A DNA stretch of 64,000 bases from Caloranaerobacter ferrireducens (GCF_001730685.1 NZ_MDJR01000001.1:682001-746000); one strand, 5' to 3'. Positions 34,468 to 44,188 are shown, counted from the stretch's first letter. Numbers and translations are program-made. Notes: generated from the letters alone by a model not told the origin.

Positions 34468-35268
34468 ATGTGGCTTAAAAATGGGATAAATAAAGAAGCA
34501 GGTCTAACTTTAATAGAAGTGTTAATAACTATATCAATTCTTGGTATAATAATTATTCCATTATCTTCATTTTTCATAACTTCAGCAAAAATTAATAAAG
34601 AATCAGGAGATAAATTTAAAGCTACATTAATAGCCCAGAAATTTATGGAAGATATTAAATTATCAGATAGTATAATGGAAGGACAAACGCAATACAATAT
34701 TGAAAATTATAATGTTATAGTAAATATAACTAATATTACAGATTTCTCAGAATATGAAAGCAGTAGTTTCTATGATACTATTGATTATGATATCAAAATC
34801 CAAATAGATAAAGATAATGAGAATTATATTTCAATATATGATAAGAATGATAACTTATTAGCAAAAGATTATATTAATGTACAAGCTAAAATAGATATTG
34901 AAATGATAGATTCATTTATAACTGTTAAAATTTTTGACAACAACACTTTATTAAGTACTATAAATTTGAATAATTATGGCAATGAAGGGGAGTTGATTCT
35001 GGAAATATTAGGAGAAATGAATTTTGTAATAAATAGTAAGAATCAAACAGAAAATGATTTGATTTTATATTTTTGTAAAAGTGATGATTTAACTTCAAAT
35101 TATACTTTTTATAATTTGGGTGGGAAGGTAACTAGATATGAAAATATTTTAATATTAAATAATGAAAGTGAAAGTAACTTAAAAGGACTATATCAAGTTG
35201 ATGTAGAAGTAAGAAAAGATGGATATACATTAGAAAGAATTAAAGGCTATAAGTTACTTGATAATTAG
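34468..35268 (+). CDS. Prepilin-type minor pilin 1 (PilV/GspI-like)
   Basis: 266 residues. The leader ends in KEAG, followed by LTLIEVLITISILGIIIIPLSSF with Glu at mature position 5, a clear class III signal. The remaining 230 residues are an unrecognised extracellular domain, rich in Asn, Asp and Ile and probably beta-structured. It starts two bases after pilO. It would be processed by PilD and could prime or cap the pilus. Confidence 0.8.
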   Translation: MWLKNGINKEAGLTLIEVLITISILGIIIIPLSSFFITSAKINKESGDKFKATLIAQKFMEDIKLSDSIMEGQTQYNIENYNVIVNITNITDFSEYESSSFYDTIDYDIKIQIDKDNENYISIYDKNDNLLAKDYINVQAKIDIEMIDSFITVKIFDNNTLLSTINLNNYGNEGELILEILGEMNFVINSKNQTENDLILYFCKSDDLTSNYTFYNLGGKVTRYENILILNNESESNLKGLYQVDVEVRKDGYTLERIKGYKLLDN

Positions 35269-35279
35269 GAAGTGAAACT

Positions 35280-37307
35280 ATGTTTAAATATATAGCTAAC
35301 AACAAAGGTTCGACTTTAGTATTTTTAATGATAATTATGACGGTATTAATTCTACTTGGTGTTACTATACTGACTATTTCAGTAACTAATTTCAAATTTA
35401 AAATGACTAATAGTAAAGTAAAAAAGAATTTTTATATGACAGAAGCAGGATTAGATGAAGTTTACATTATAACAAAAAATTTAATTATAGAAGCTATTGG
35501 AGAAGGAAATAAATCAGTAGAGGATTTTATAAAAAATTTAGACCTAGGGGAAGGGAGTATATACATAAAAGAAGATGGAACGATTGATTTAGAAACTTTA
35601 AATCAAGCACAAAATGAGTTATTCAAGGATGCTTATAAAACATATGTATTAAACAATATTAAAAATAGATTAGAGAATTCTAATAATTATACACTTGAAT
35701 CAGATGGTACTAAACCGCAAATTCGTATATTGAACGATATTTTTAGCTTTTCTGAGGACAAGCTTGAACTAGATATAGAATCTACTTTTATAAAGGATGA
35801 AATTGAGAAAAAAATAAAAATTTCATTGATTATAAATACACCAAATTACAATGAGCCTATTTATATTACATCAACAGTAAATGAAATACCTATTAATACA
35901 GTTTGGGAAAAAGTTATTTCTTCTGATGGTAATATGTTAATTGACAGTGGAAATGTAAAAATTAACGGAGATATATTTGTAAAGGGCATAAATAAAAGTG
36001 GTGGAATAACATTGGAAGGCTCTGATGTAACTCTTAATGTTAATGGGAATATAATTACAGATTACAACTTTAAAATAAATTCATCAAACAACAATATTGA
36101 GCTTAATGGTAATATTTTTGCAAAAAATTTTATAATTAGTGAAGATACCAATAATACAGTAGTAAGTCAGGATGAGGGCTCTTTTTATCTAATGGATGAC
36201 TTGGAATTAAATGGTAACAATTGTATAGTAGATATTAAAGGTAATTTTTATGGTATATCTGACAGTTCAGATGCTTCAGATTCAGATCAATCAAGTAGCA
36301 TTGTTATAAATACGAATGACATTGGAAATGGTTCAAGACTGAATATTAATGGTAACGTTATAATACATGGTTCATCTTTTATAAATACTTATGGTGGAAA
36401 GTATCAAACTGGAGAATCAATATCTATAAAAGGAAATTATATAGCTTATACATATCCTTTACAAGAGTTAGGAGATAGAGGGGAAGATAAAGAGAGTTTG
36501 AAAAGTAATAATGTAGTTTTTGAATATTATGACCCTTTAGTATTAGTAGATAGATTTGTAAATGGAGAAAAGTTATTAGTTCAGGATAAAAGTGACTATA
36601 TTAAGTTCTATAATGATGAATATCAACAATCAAGTAGTTTAAATTTAGGAGAAGGTATAACATTAGATGAATCTAAAAGTTTAATTCATACAGGAGCTCT
36701 AGTATATGACGGTAAGATTATTCCTAGTAATATAAAAGTTGAAGATCAAGGAGTTATAAATGAAAAGCGTGCTACATTTGATTTGTATGTAAATAAAATG
36801 GGTGATGAATCCATCCAATTAGAAAAAATTACGGTGAATGATCAAATAGATTATACAAAGATAATAAATAAAATTGAATATAATTCAGAAAAAAAAGAGT
36901 TAATTATCCTAGATAAAGATAATGAGGATTTTGCAATAATAGGACCTAATGGAGATGAGTCTGTTTTACCAGAAAGTATAACTAAGGTTTTAATAGATAA
37001 TGGTTCAGTTAAAGGAATAATAATAACCAATGGTGATCTTTATTTATTAGGTGAAATTGACTTTATAGGCTCAATTATAACAACTGATAATATTTATATT
37101 TATAATAATGGTATAAAAAAATTTAATCACAATACTAATATTGTTTCAAAGTTAATTTATGAAAATAATATTACAAATATATTTAAAAATAATTCAAACA
37201 ATAAAATAGCTTTAGAGAGTGATATAAATATTAATAAAACAGAGAAGGGAAATGGTATACAAGTTGCAGATTTAATAGAAGTTAGCAATTGGAAACTTAT
37301 AAGATAA
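35280..37307 (+). CDS. Large PilX/GspK-like minor pilin with beta-helix-like domain
   Basis: 675 residues. The leader MFKYIANNKG is followed by STLVFLMIIMTVLILLGVTIL. This is a pilin-type helix without Glu at position 5, as in GspK/PilX tip subunits. Residues about 215-400 contain repeated short units of the type VNGNI, INGDIF, LNGNI, INGNVII and IKGNY spaced 15-25 residues apart, suggesting a right-handed beta-helix. The C-terminal part repeats the idea (IIITNGDLYLLGEIDFIGSI). It probably forms part of the pilus tip. Confidence 0.7.
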   Translation: MFKYIANNKGSTLVFLMIIMTVLILLGVTILTISVTNFKFKMTNSKVKKNFYMTEAGLDEVYIITKNLIIEAIGEGNKSVEDFIKNLDLGEGSIYIKEDGTIDLETLNQAQNELFKDAYKTYVLNNIKNRLENSNNYTLESDGTKPQIRILNDIFSFSEDKLELDIESTFIKDEIEKKIKISLIINTPNYNEPIYITSTVNEIPINTVWEKVISSDGNMLIDSGNVKINGDIFVKGINKSGGITLEGSDVTLNVNGNIITDYNFKINSSNNNIELNGNIFAKNFIISEDTNNTVVSQDEGSFYLMDDLELNGNNCIVDIKGNFYGISDSSDASDSDQSSSIVINTNDIGNGSRLNINGNVIIHGSSFINTYGGKYQTGESISIKGNYIAYTYPLQELGDRGEDKESLKSNNVVFEYYDPLVLVDRFVNGEKLLVQDKSDYIKFYNDEYQQSSSLNLGEGITLDESKSLIHTGALVYDGKIIPSNIKVEDQGVINEKRATFDLYVNKMGDESIQLEKITVNDQIDYTKIINKIEYNSEKKELIILDKDNEDFAIIGPNGDESVLPESITKVLIDNGSVKGIIITNGDLYLLGEIDFIGSIITTDNIYIYNNGIKKFNHNTNIVSKLIYENNITNIFKNNSNNKIALESDININKTEKGNGIQVADLIEVSNWKLIR

Positions 37308-37325
37308 ATGATAGGTGATTAGTAT

Positions 37326-37850
37326 ATGAGACTGATAAATAGAAAAGGGTTTACAGTTTTAGAACTCTTGATTTCATTAGCGTTTGCTAGTTTATTAATA
37401 CTAATGATATCTACATTATTTTTAACGAATATCAATTCTTATAATAAAGAGGATGTTATTTTAGAACTTCAATATCAAGGGCAAATAGTTTTAAATTATT
37501 TTTCAGATAGAGTTATGGAGGCTAAGGGGATTATAGAAATAGTAGATATAAATAATATTGATTCATTAAATAGAGATTCCGAAATTAACATCAAAAAAGT
37601 TATATTTAGAACTAATGATAATGGAGTTATTTTTGAAGTTAAGTCTAATAATAAGTTTTTTTACGGTGAAGGTCTTGCTGGTTCAGCAACAACAGAAATT
37701 GCTGATTATATAGAGTCAATTATTTTAAAACCTTTGCCAATAGGGAAAAAATTTTCAGAAGCTGATGGTACAGAAATAACAGTAAATTTAAGAAAAGGAA
37801 ATATTATTGAAAGCTATAATACTAAAGTGTTTTTTAGAAATAAGAATTAA
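37326..37850 (+). CDS. Prepilin-type minor pilin 2 (PilW/GspJ-like)
   Basis: 174 residues with leader MRLINRKG, then FTVLELLISLAFASLLILM with Glu at mature position 5. The C-terminal domain is of GspJ/PilW size, with a hallmark early helix (ELQYQGQIVLNYFSDRV) in which residues line up as in PilW proteins. AGGTGATT precedes the ATG. It is part of the minor pilin set. Confidence 0.8.
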   Translation: MRLINRKGFTVLELLISLAFASLLILMISTLFLTNINSYNKEDVILELQYQGQIVLNYFSDRVMEAKGIIEIVDINNIDSLNRDSEINIKKVIFRTNDNGVIFEVKSNNKFFYGEGLAGSATTEIADYIESIILKPLPIGKKFSEADGTEITVNLRKGNIIESYNTKVFFRNKN

Positions 37851-37864
37851 CGGGTGGCGATAAT

Positions 37865-40732
37865 ATGTTTAAGAAATTAATTACATCTTTCTTAGTAATT
37901 ACTGTGATTTTCAATTTAGTAATAGTTGATAAATATACATTTGCAGAATTTAAAGAAGAAGTAAAAGCACCAATCAATTTAATAAGAAATTTAGATAAAA
38001 ATCAATATCAAATAGGAGAAGAATTTATTATTAGCTATACGATACAACCTCAAAATTTATCAATCGATAATGTGTATCCAGAATATTACCTCAAGGACAA
38101 AGAGATAGTTTTAGTCATGGATGTTTCGGGTAGTATGAAAGATAAGATTAATATGAATCAAAGTAAAGAAATAATAGAAATAAGAGAGCACATTGAAAAG
38201 ATAACAAATATTTTAGAAACAAAAAGAATAGCAAGTATACCAGTTACTTTCATAAGAAGGAATGCAGTAGATATAGAAAATATGCTGAAAAGTATAGAAG
38301 AGAATTTAGAATCCATCAAAAGAAATGTAGGGAAAGTAAAAGTTAATAACAAAAAAATAAATAAAGAAATAGAGGACATAGATAATAATATTGCCAGCAT
38401 AAGAAATAATTTAAAAGAAATAGAAGTTAATAAAAAAGTTATAAAAAATATAAGAAAGATAAGAAATAGTATAAGAAATATAATGGAAAGTATAAATAAA
38501 GTAAAAAAATTTTTAAAAATTAATAAAACAACAAGAATAGAAGCGATGAAGTTTGTAACAAAGCGTTTTTTAGAAAAATTAAAAGATGATGATAGAGTAA
38601 AAGTTAGTTTAATACCTTATGATACAAGAGCTTGGGATTCAAGTTATGAAGGTAAAGAATTTGCAGACTTATCTAATAATAAGCATTATAATGAATTAAT
38701 TAAAGATATAGATAGTTTACAACCTTATGGCGGTACTAATATAGGTGACGGTTTAAGGAAAGCTTATTATAAACTAAAAAATTCAACTAACAAAAGTGCT
38801 AGAAAGTATTTAATACTGATGACTGATGGGGAGCCTACAGCTTATAGTTTTAAGAATCGTATGTATTATTTTGGTGATGGTAATAATTACTATACTTGGG
38901 GTGGCAGTATTGCTGATTATTGGGATTTAAAGTATGCAAAATTAGTTGGAGAAAAATTGATAAGAAAAGGCGGATTAGAGATCAAATCGTTTATGATAGG
39001 TTTTAGTAATGATACAAATCTAGTTAAGCTAAAACAAATAGCTGATAGTTCAGGTGGATACTTTAAAAAGGCAGAAGATGGAGATGTATTAGATGAAGTA
39101 TATCAATCTTTAGCAGACGAAATTTGTAGTGACTTGCCAATACATAATGTATTTTTTAAAGAAACGATACCAGATGGGTTTGAGATATTAAGTGCATCAG
39201 AAGGATTAAAAGTTGAAGATAATACTGTAATTGGTAATATTGGAAGTATAACATATAAATTAGATAAAGAGCGAAAAGAGTTCATAGCTGAGCCAATATA
39301 TTTTTGGATAAAAGTAAAAGCAAATAAAGTAGGAAAATATCAATTGGGAAATATAGAAGGTGAAAATAAATCATATGTTAGCTATAAAGATATAGATGGA
39401 AAGGAAAGAATTAGGTATTTTCCCGTAATTGATATATCAGTTTATGAGACAGAACCTCCTATTTTAGATGCAGAATTAATTTTTGAAACTGATTCTGTAA
39501 ATAAAGTATTAAATATTTCAGTAAATGAGCCATCTTTTATTGAAGTATTGTACAATGATGAAGTCATAAATACTATTGATTGTAGAGAAGATTCTTTTGA
39601 AATTGATGAAATAAAAGAATTTATGATAAATTTACAACAAGATATTCAAAACAACAGTTTGATTATAACAGCTACAGATTTATCAGGAAATAAGGTTATA
39701 GAGACAGTGCCTTATTTATGTTTAGATTCAATAAATTTAGAGGAGTATGAGCATAATGATTTAGAAAGACCTGTTTGGCTAGGGTTATCAACAGAAGAGA
39801 ATTCAATTATAGAAGAAATTCTAATAAATGGGGTTAAGGTTCAGGAAAATAAAGTTACTGATAAAGGGGTTTATGCAGCTAATGTTGTTTTAATAGATGG
39901 ATTGAATGAGATTTTAGTGAAAGCGAGGAATCAATATAATAATATAATTTATAAAACTTTTAGAATAGATGTTGACGCAAAATCACCTCTAATAGATACT
40001 GAGTTAAAGGATTTCAAATTAATAACTAATTTTGATGAAAAAGTTGAAAAGGTATGGCTTGAATCCGATTTAAACAATGATGAAGTTATTTCTGAAGATG
40101 AGATTTTCGATAATAGTAACATCAATATCCTATATAATGAAATTAATACAAAAGCGGAGATTACATTGACTGAAAAATTTTCTAATAAGCAAATAAAAAT
40201 AAAGGCTAAAGATTTAAATGGTAATATTGGATTTATAACTCTAAATTTACCTAAATTGAATAGAATTATAGGCCATGGGATTCTAGTAAATGGTGTTCAA
40301 TTAAAGAAATATGAAGACAATAGTATTAATATTGTGAATGGTTATGAAGTTAAATTTGGTATTATTTTTAGGATAGATAGTGAAGCAGATACTTTAACTT
40401 TACATTTAAATAAAGATAGGATTAATAAAGTTAAGTTACTAGGGGAACTTAAATTTGATATATATATAATTAATGAAGGTTCTATTGTACGTAAAGTAAC
40501 AATAAATCAACAGGATATAAATATACAATCTAGTGATAATGAAATAATTGTGAATATTGACTTGGGAAAGTATAGTGATATTTTTGAAAGTAAATTATTA
40601 TTGGTATATACATTTAGACCTTTAGTTGAGAATTTAGATACAGAAGGCCTTAGTATTTTAAATAGATTTTCTATAAATGATAGTGTAAAAGATTTAGAGA
40701 TTAATATAAAACCTTTACCTAAAATCGAGTAA
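37865..40732 (+). CDS. Secreted VWA-domain protein, putative pilus tip adhesin
   Basis: 955 residues with a signal peptide (1-27). A von Willebrand factor A domain has its MIDAS parts in order: DVSGS at 86-90, Thr291 in GGTNIGDG, and Asp321 in MTDGEP. Between the first and second parts lies an inserted, very Lys/Glu/Ile/Asn-rich helical stretch (about 96-225) that looks like coiled coil. After the VWA domain come several beta-sandwich-like segments (450-955). In other systems, VWA proteins such as PilY1 sit at type IV pilus tips. The operon position supports that inference. Confidence 0.75.
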   Translation: MFKKLITSFLVITVIFNLVIVDKYTFAEFKEEVKAPINLIRNLDKNQYQIGEEFIISYTIQPQNLSIDNVYPEYYLKDKEIVLVMDVSGSMKDKINMNQSKEIIEIREHIEKITNILETKRIASIPVTFIRRNAVDIENMLKSIEENLESIKRNVGKVKVNNKKINKEIEDIDNNIASIRNNLKEIEVNKKVIKNIRKIRNSIRNIMESINKVKKFLKINKTTRIEAMKFVTKRFLEKLKDDDRVKVSLIPYDTRAWDSSYEGKEFADLSNNKHYNELIKDIDSLQPYGGTNIGDGLRKAYYKLKNSTNKSARKYLILMTDGEPTAYSFKNRMYYFGDGNNYYTWGGSIADYWDLKYAKLVGEKLIRKGGLEIKSFMIGFSNDTNLVKLKQIADSSGGYFKKAEDGDVLDEVYQSLADEICSDLPIHNVFFKETIPDGFEILSASEGLKVEDNTVIGNIGSITYKLDKERKEFIAEPIYFWIKVKANKVGKYQLGNIEGENKSYVSYKDIDGKERIRYFPVIDISVYETEPPILDAELIFETDSVNKVLNISVNEPSFIEVLYNDEVINTIDCREDSFEIDEIKEFMINLQQDIQNNSLIITATDLSGNKVIETVPYLCLDSINLEEYEHNDLERPVWLGLSTEENSIIEEILINGVKVQENKVTDKGVYAANVVLIDGLNEILVKARNQYNNIIYKTFRIDVDAKSPLIDTELKDFKLITNFDEKVEKVWLESDLNNDEVISEDEIFDNSNINILYNEINTKAEITLTEKFSNKQIKIKAKDLNGNIGFITLNLPKLNRIIGHGILVNGVQLKKYEDNSINIVNGYEVKFGIIFRIDSEADTLTLHLNKDRINKVKLLGELKFDIYIINEGSIVRKVTINQQDINIQSSDNEIIVNIDLGKYSDIFESKLLLVYTFRPLVENLDTEGLSILNRFSINDSVKDLEINIKPLPKIE

Positions 40733-40751
40733 AGTTAGGTAGGTGTAATAA

Positions 40752-41192
40752 TTGATTTTTAACTCAAAAGAAATTAAAGGTTTAACTGTCATAGAATTGC
40801 TAGTTGTGCTTACTTTAATATCTTTAGTACTATTAATAGTTATTCCTAAAATAAAAATTAATGACTATGAATTATTGGAACAAGGTAAAATGTTATGTAA
40901 TGACATTCGAAATATTAGAATGTTAAGAATGGCGGAAGGTGGAGCTTATAGAATATTACTAGAGGAAAAAAGTTATAGAGTATTAAAAGGTACAATCCAA
41001 ATTAATAAAGTAGATTTAAAAGATAATTATAAATTAATTTATTCTCAAAGTGAGATTATGTTCAATCTAAATGGTGCTCCAACTTATGGAGGTACTACGA
41101 TAAGGCTACTTGATTTAGAAACAAATAGATACTGTGAAATAACAATCGTACCTGCAAGTGGGAGGATACTAATGACAGATATAAAAGATTAA
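40752..41192 (+). CDS. Prepilin-type minor pilin 3 (GspH/FimT-like)
   Basis: 146 residues starting at TTG 40752, six bases after AGGTG. The leader ends in KEIKG, then LTVIELLVVLTLISLVLLIVIP with Glu at mature position 5. The C-terminal region (ITIVPASGRILMTD) ends in the short strand typical of GspH/FimT proteins. It is the last pilin-type gene of the cluster. Confidence 0.82.
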   Translation: MIFNSKEIKGLTVIELLVVLTLISLVLLIVIPKIKINDYELLEQGKMLCNDIRNIRMLRMAEGGAYRILLEEKSYRVLKGTIQINKVDLKDNYKLIYSQSEIMFNLNGAPTYGGTTIRLLDLETNRYCEITIVPASGRILMTDIKD

Positions 41193-41209
41193 TTGTAAGA
41201 GGTGATTAA

Positions 41210-41488
41210 ATGAAGTTATACAATTATATGGAAGATGTTGTTGTTAGAATGATAGATTTAGTAATTGAAAAATATCCAAAAGTTTGTAAATGTAAAAAAT
41301 GCAAGTTGGATATTGCGGCCATTGCATTAAATAATTTACCACCAAGATATATAGTTACTGAAAAAGGAGAACTATTTACAAAAGTAGATGGTATGGAAGT
41401 ACAGTTTGATGTAGATGTTTTGAAAGAAGTTACAAAGGCGATTGAAATAGTTTCAAAAAAACCGAAACATGATAGTGATATATGGTGA
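41210..41488 (+). CDS. ComFB family protein
   Basis: 92 residues. The pattern NYMEDVVVRMIDLVI, KCKKCKLDIAAIALNNLPPRYI, then TEKGELF matches the late competence protein ComFB family. The CxCxxC cysteines probably bind zinc. In cyanobacteria a ComFB homologue (CdgR) has been described as a cyclic di-nucleotide receptor tied to pili and cell size. Here it closes the pilus locus, making a signalling link a reasonable inference. It overlaps the aroK leader. Confidence 0.8.
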   Translation: MKLYNYMEDVVVRMIDLVIEKYPKVCKCKKCKLDIAAIALNNLPPRYIVTEKGELFTKVDGMEVQFDVDVLKEVTKAIEIVSKKPKHDSDIW

Positions 41489-41492
41489 TAAA

Positions 41493-42014
41493 ATGAAAAA
41501 AAAGAATATAGTTTTAATAGGATTTATGGGTACTGGTAAAACTTATATTGGTAAGCATATTTCGAAAAAACTAAATATGGAATTTTATGATACTGACAGT
41601 ATAATTGAAAGAGATTGTGAATGTAGAATAAGTTATATATTCGAAAAATATGGTGAAAGTTATTTTAGAAAAATTGAAAGTAAAGTTATATCAAAAATAT
41701 CTAAAAAGGAAAACATAGTGATTTCAACTGGTGGTGGAATAGTATTAAATAAAAGTAATATAGAAATACTTAAGGAAAAGGGGATTATATTTCTTTTAGA
41801 TGGTAATTTTAATACAATTATTAATAATCTATATGGTAATATAGAAAAAAGACCTTTATTAAAAGGTACAGATTGGGAGAAAAAAGCTGTAGAGCTTTTT
41901 TTAAGAAGAAAAGAACTGTATTATAATAGTGCAGATTATATTATTAACATAGATAATAAAAATAGAGATGTCATTGCTGAAGAAATTATAAATATTTATA
42001 ATTTGCAAAAGTAG
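41493..42014 (+). CDS. aroK: Shikimate kinase
   Basis: Phosphorylates shikimate at O3 with ATP. 173 residues with Walker A GFMGTGKTYIGK, the substrate Asp in DTDSIIE, STGGGIV and the lid Arg in KRPLL. ATG 41493 gives the standard MKKKNIVLIGFMG start. An in-frame ATG at 41469 would overlap the comFB gene. Its position after the pilus cluster parallels aroK (aroI) after comG in Bacillus. Confidence 0.93.
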   Translation: MKKKNIVLIGFMGTGKTYIGKHISKKLNMEFYDTDSIIERDCECRISYIFEKYGESYFRKIESKVISKISKKENIVISTGGGIVLNKSNIEILKEKGIIFLLDGNFNTIINNLYGNIEKRPLLKGTDWEKKAVELFLRRKELYYNSADYIINIDNKNRDVIAEEIINIYNLQK

Positions 42015-42091
42015 TTATAAAGTTATTCTATTCAAAGAATTGGATTTATGGTAATATATAATAAGAATGTTTAAGGATGTGTTTTTCAAAT

Positions 42092-42550
42092 ATGAAGAAG
42101 ATATTAGTTATACATGGACCAAACCTAAATATGCTTGGATTTAGAGATAAAAGAATATATGGAAATATTAATTTAGAAAATCTTAACGAAATGATTAAAA
42201 ACAAAGGTAGAGATTTAGGTGTAGAAGTTGAAACTTTTCAATCAAATTATGAAGGAGATATTATTGATAAAATACATATTGCTAAAGATTATTACGATGG
42301 AATAATAATTAATCCTGGAGCGTATACACATTACAGTATTGCAATTAGAGATGCAATAGAAATATTGGATATTCCAACAATAGAAGTGCATTTGACAAAC
42401 ATTTATAAAAGAGAGGAATTTAGACATAAGTCAGTGATAGCTCCAGTTTGTACAGGTCAAATATGTGGACTAGGTTATTTAGGATATATTATAGCTATAG
42501 AAGCACTATATGAAATTATTGCTGGAGGTGATAAATCTGATAGTCAATAA
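42092..42550 (+). CDS. aroQ: Type II 3-dehydroquinate dehydratase
   Basis: Dehydrates 3-dehydroquinate to 3-dehydroshikimate. 152 residues with VIHGPNLNMLG at the N-terminus (motif NLNxLG), QSNYEGDIIDKIH, INPGAYTHYSIAIRDA and EVHLTNIYKREEFRHKS, all typical of the dodecameric type II enzyme. The usual catalytic Tyr of the NLNxLGxRxxxxYG loop is in KRIYGN. ATG 42092 matches the family N-terminus but is 14 bases after AAGGA; ATG 42077 is the alternative. Confidence 0.93.
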   Translation: MKKILVIHGPNLNMLGFRDKRIYGNINLENLNEMIKNKGRDLGVEVETFQSNYEGDIIDKIHIAKDYYDGIIINPGAYTHYSIAIRDAIEILDIPTIEVHLTNIYKREEFRHKSVIAPVCTGQICGLGYLGYIIAIEALYEIIAGGDKSDSQ

Positions 42551-43616
42551 TGTAAGAATTGAAAAATTAAAGAAACACATGAAAGAAGTTAATATAGATT
42601 CTGTAATTATTTTCAAGCCAGAAAATAGAAGATATATAAGTGGGTTTACAGGAACTTCAGGATATGTAATAATAACTGGCGAAGAAAATTATGTAGCTAC
42701 TGATTTTAGATATCTAGAACAGGTGAGTAAGCAATGTGAAGGATTCAAAGTAATTGAATTAAATTCAGTACATACAATTTTTGATGTATTAAACGAATTA
42801 AAAGTTAAAAGGCTAGGTATTGAGGATAATTTTGTAACTTTGCAATTTGTTAATAATTTAGAAGAAAAATGTAGCAATATAAACATAGTACCACTTAATG
42901 GAGCTTTAGAAAATATAAGAATGATAAAAGATAAAGAAGAAATTGAACTAATAAAAAGCGCAGCTGAAATTACAGATAAAGCATTTAATCATATATTAGA
43001 TTTTATTAAGGTTGGAGTAAAAGAGTTAGATATAGCTATAGAGTTAGAATATTTTATGAAAAAACTAGGTGCAGAAGGACCTTCATTTAAATTTATAATA
43101 GCATCAGGAAAAAGGTCTGCAATGCCACATGGAGTAGCTTCTGATAAAATAATTGAAGAAGGTGATTTTGTAACTATTGATATAGGGTGTATTTATAAAG
43201 GATATTGTTCTGACATGACTAGAACTATTGTTATGGGGAAAGCTAATGAAAAGCAGAAAAAAATATATAATATTGTACTGGAAGCTCAAAAAGAGTCGCT
43301 TAAGGCAATAAAACCAGGTATAAAAGGTTTTGAAGTAGATAAAATAGCAAGAGATATTATTGATAGTTATGGTTATGGAGAATGTTTCGGGCATGGTTTA
43401 GGTCATGGAGTTGGTTTAGAGATCCATGAAAATCCGAGACTTGCACAAAATGAAATGGGTAAAATAGTTTTAAAACCAGGTATGATTATTACAGATGAAC
43501 CTGGTATATACATACCTAACTTTGGAGGAGTTAGGATCGAGGATTTAGTTTTAGTTACAGAAGATGGCTATAAAGTGCTGTCTAAAACAACAAAAGAATT
43601 AATAGAAATAAGTTAA
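42537..43616 (+). CDS. M24 family metallopeptidase (Xaa-Pro aminopeptidase)
   Basis: About 359 residues; removes N-terminal residues before proline. The creatinase-like N-domain precedes a pita-bread domain whose five metal ligands are visible: Asp in FVTIDIG, Asp in CSDMTRT, His in HGVGLEIHE, Glu in ITDEPG and Glu in VRIEDL. The only good ribosome site is GGAGGTGA at 42524-42531, so the start is probably CTG at 42537. The in-frame ATG at 42510 lies before that site, inside aroQ. The order aroQ-pepP-efp is standard in Firmicutes. Confidence 0.92.
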   Translation: MIVNNVRIEKLKKHMKEVNIDSVIIFKPENRRYISGFTGTSGYVIITGEENYVATDFRYLEQVSKQCEGFKVIELNSVHTIFDVLNELKVKRLGIEDNFVTLQFVNNLEEKCSNINIVPLNGALENIRMIKDKEEIELIKSAAEITDKAFNHILDFIKVGVKELDIAIELEYFMKKLGAEGPSFKFIIASGKRSAMPHGVASDKIIEEGDFVTIDIGCIYKGYCSDMTRTIVMGKANEKQKKIYNIVLEAQKESLKAIKPGIKGFEVDKIARDIIDSYGYGECFGHGLGHGVGLEIHENPRLAQNEMGKIVLKPGMIITDEPGIYIPNFGGVRIEDLVLVTEDGYKVLSKTTKELIEIS

Positions 43617-43630
43617 TGGGAGGTATTGTA

Positions 43631-44188
43631 ATGATTTCAGCAGGAGATTTTAGAAAAGGTCTAACTTTTGAAATGGACGGTGAAATTTATCAAGTTATTG
43701 ACTTTCAACATGTTAAACCTGGAAAAGGTGCAGCTTTTGTTAGAACAAAAATTAAAAATTTAAAAACTGGTGCAATTAAAGATATTGCTTTCAATCCATC
43801 TGATAAGTTCCCTAAAGCTCATATTGAAACAAAAGAAATGCAATATCTTTATAATGATGGGGAATTATATTATTTTATGGATACTGAAACATATGAACAA
43901 ATACCATTAAATTATGATAAAGTAGAGCATGCATTAAAGTATATTAAAGAAAATGATGTAGCAGTTATGAGATTCCATGAAGGTAAGCCGTTTGAGGTAG
44001 TACCTCCTAATTTTGTTGAGTTAGTTGTTACGCATACAGAACCAGGAGTTAAGGGAGATACTGCAACAGGTGGAACAAAGCCAGCTACTGTTGAAACTGG
44101 AGCTGTAGTACAAGTTCCATTATTCATAAATATTGGGGATAAAATAAAGATTGACACTAGAACAGGTGAGTATTTATCAAGAGTATAG
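43631..44188 (+). CDS. efp: Translation elongation factor P
   Basis: Relieves ribosome stalling at polyproline. 185 residues in three OB-like domains. The loop [12 protein letters not shown] holds the lysine (about residue 32) that is modified in many species, and [15 protein letters not shown] is the C-terminal signature. ATG 43631 follows GGGAGGT; an ATG at 43616 overlaps the previous stop and lies before that site. Confidence 0.97.
   Translation: MISAGDFRKGLTFEMDGEIYQVIDFQHVKPGKGAAFVRTKIKNLKTGAIKDIAFNPSDKFPKAHIETKEMQYLYNDGELYYFMDTETYEQIPLNYDKVEHALKYIKENDVAVMRFHEGKPFEVVPPNFVELVVTHTEPGVKGDTATGGTKPATVETGAVVQVPLFINIGDKIKIDTRTGEYLSRV

Noticed and set aside
36261-36296. Low-complexity Ser/Asp stretch in the 675-residue pilin as a possible insertion
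   Set aside because: It is a short in-frame surface loop (DSSDASDSDQSSS) within the beta-helix-like domain, with base use like the rest of the gene.
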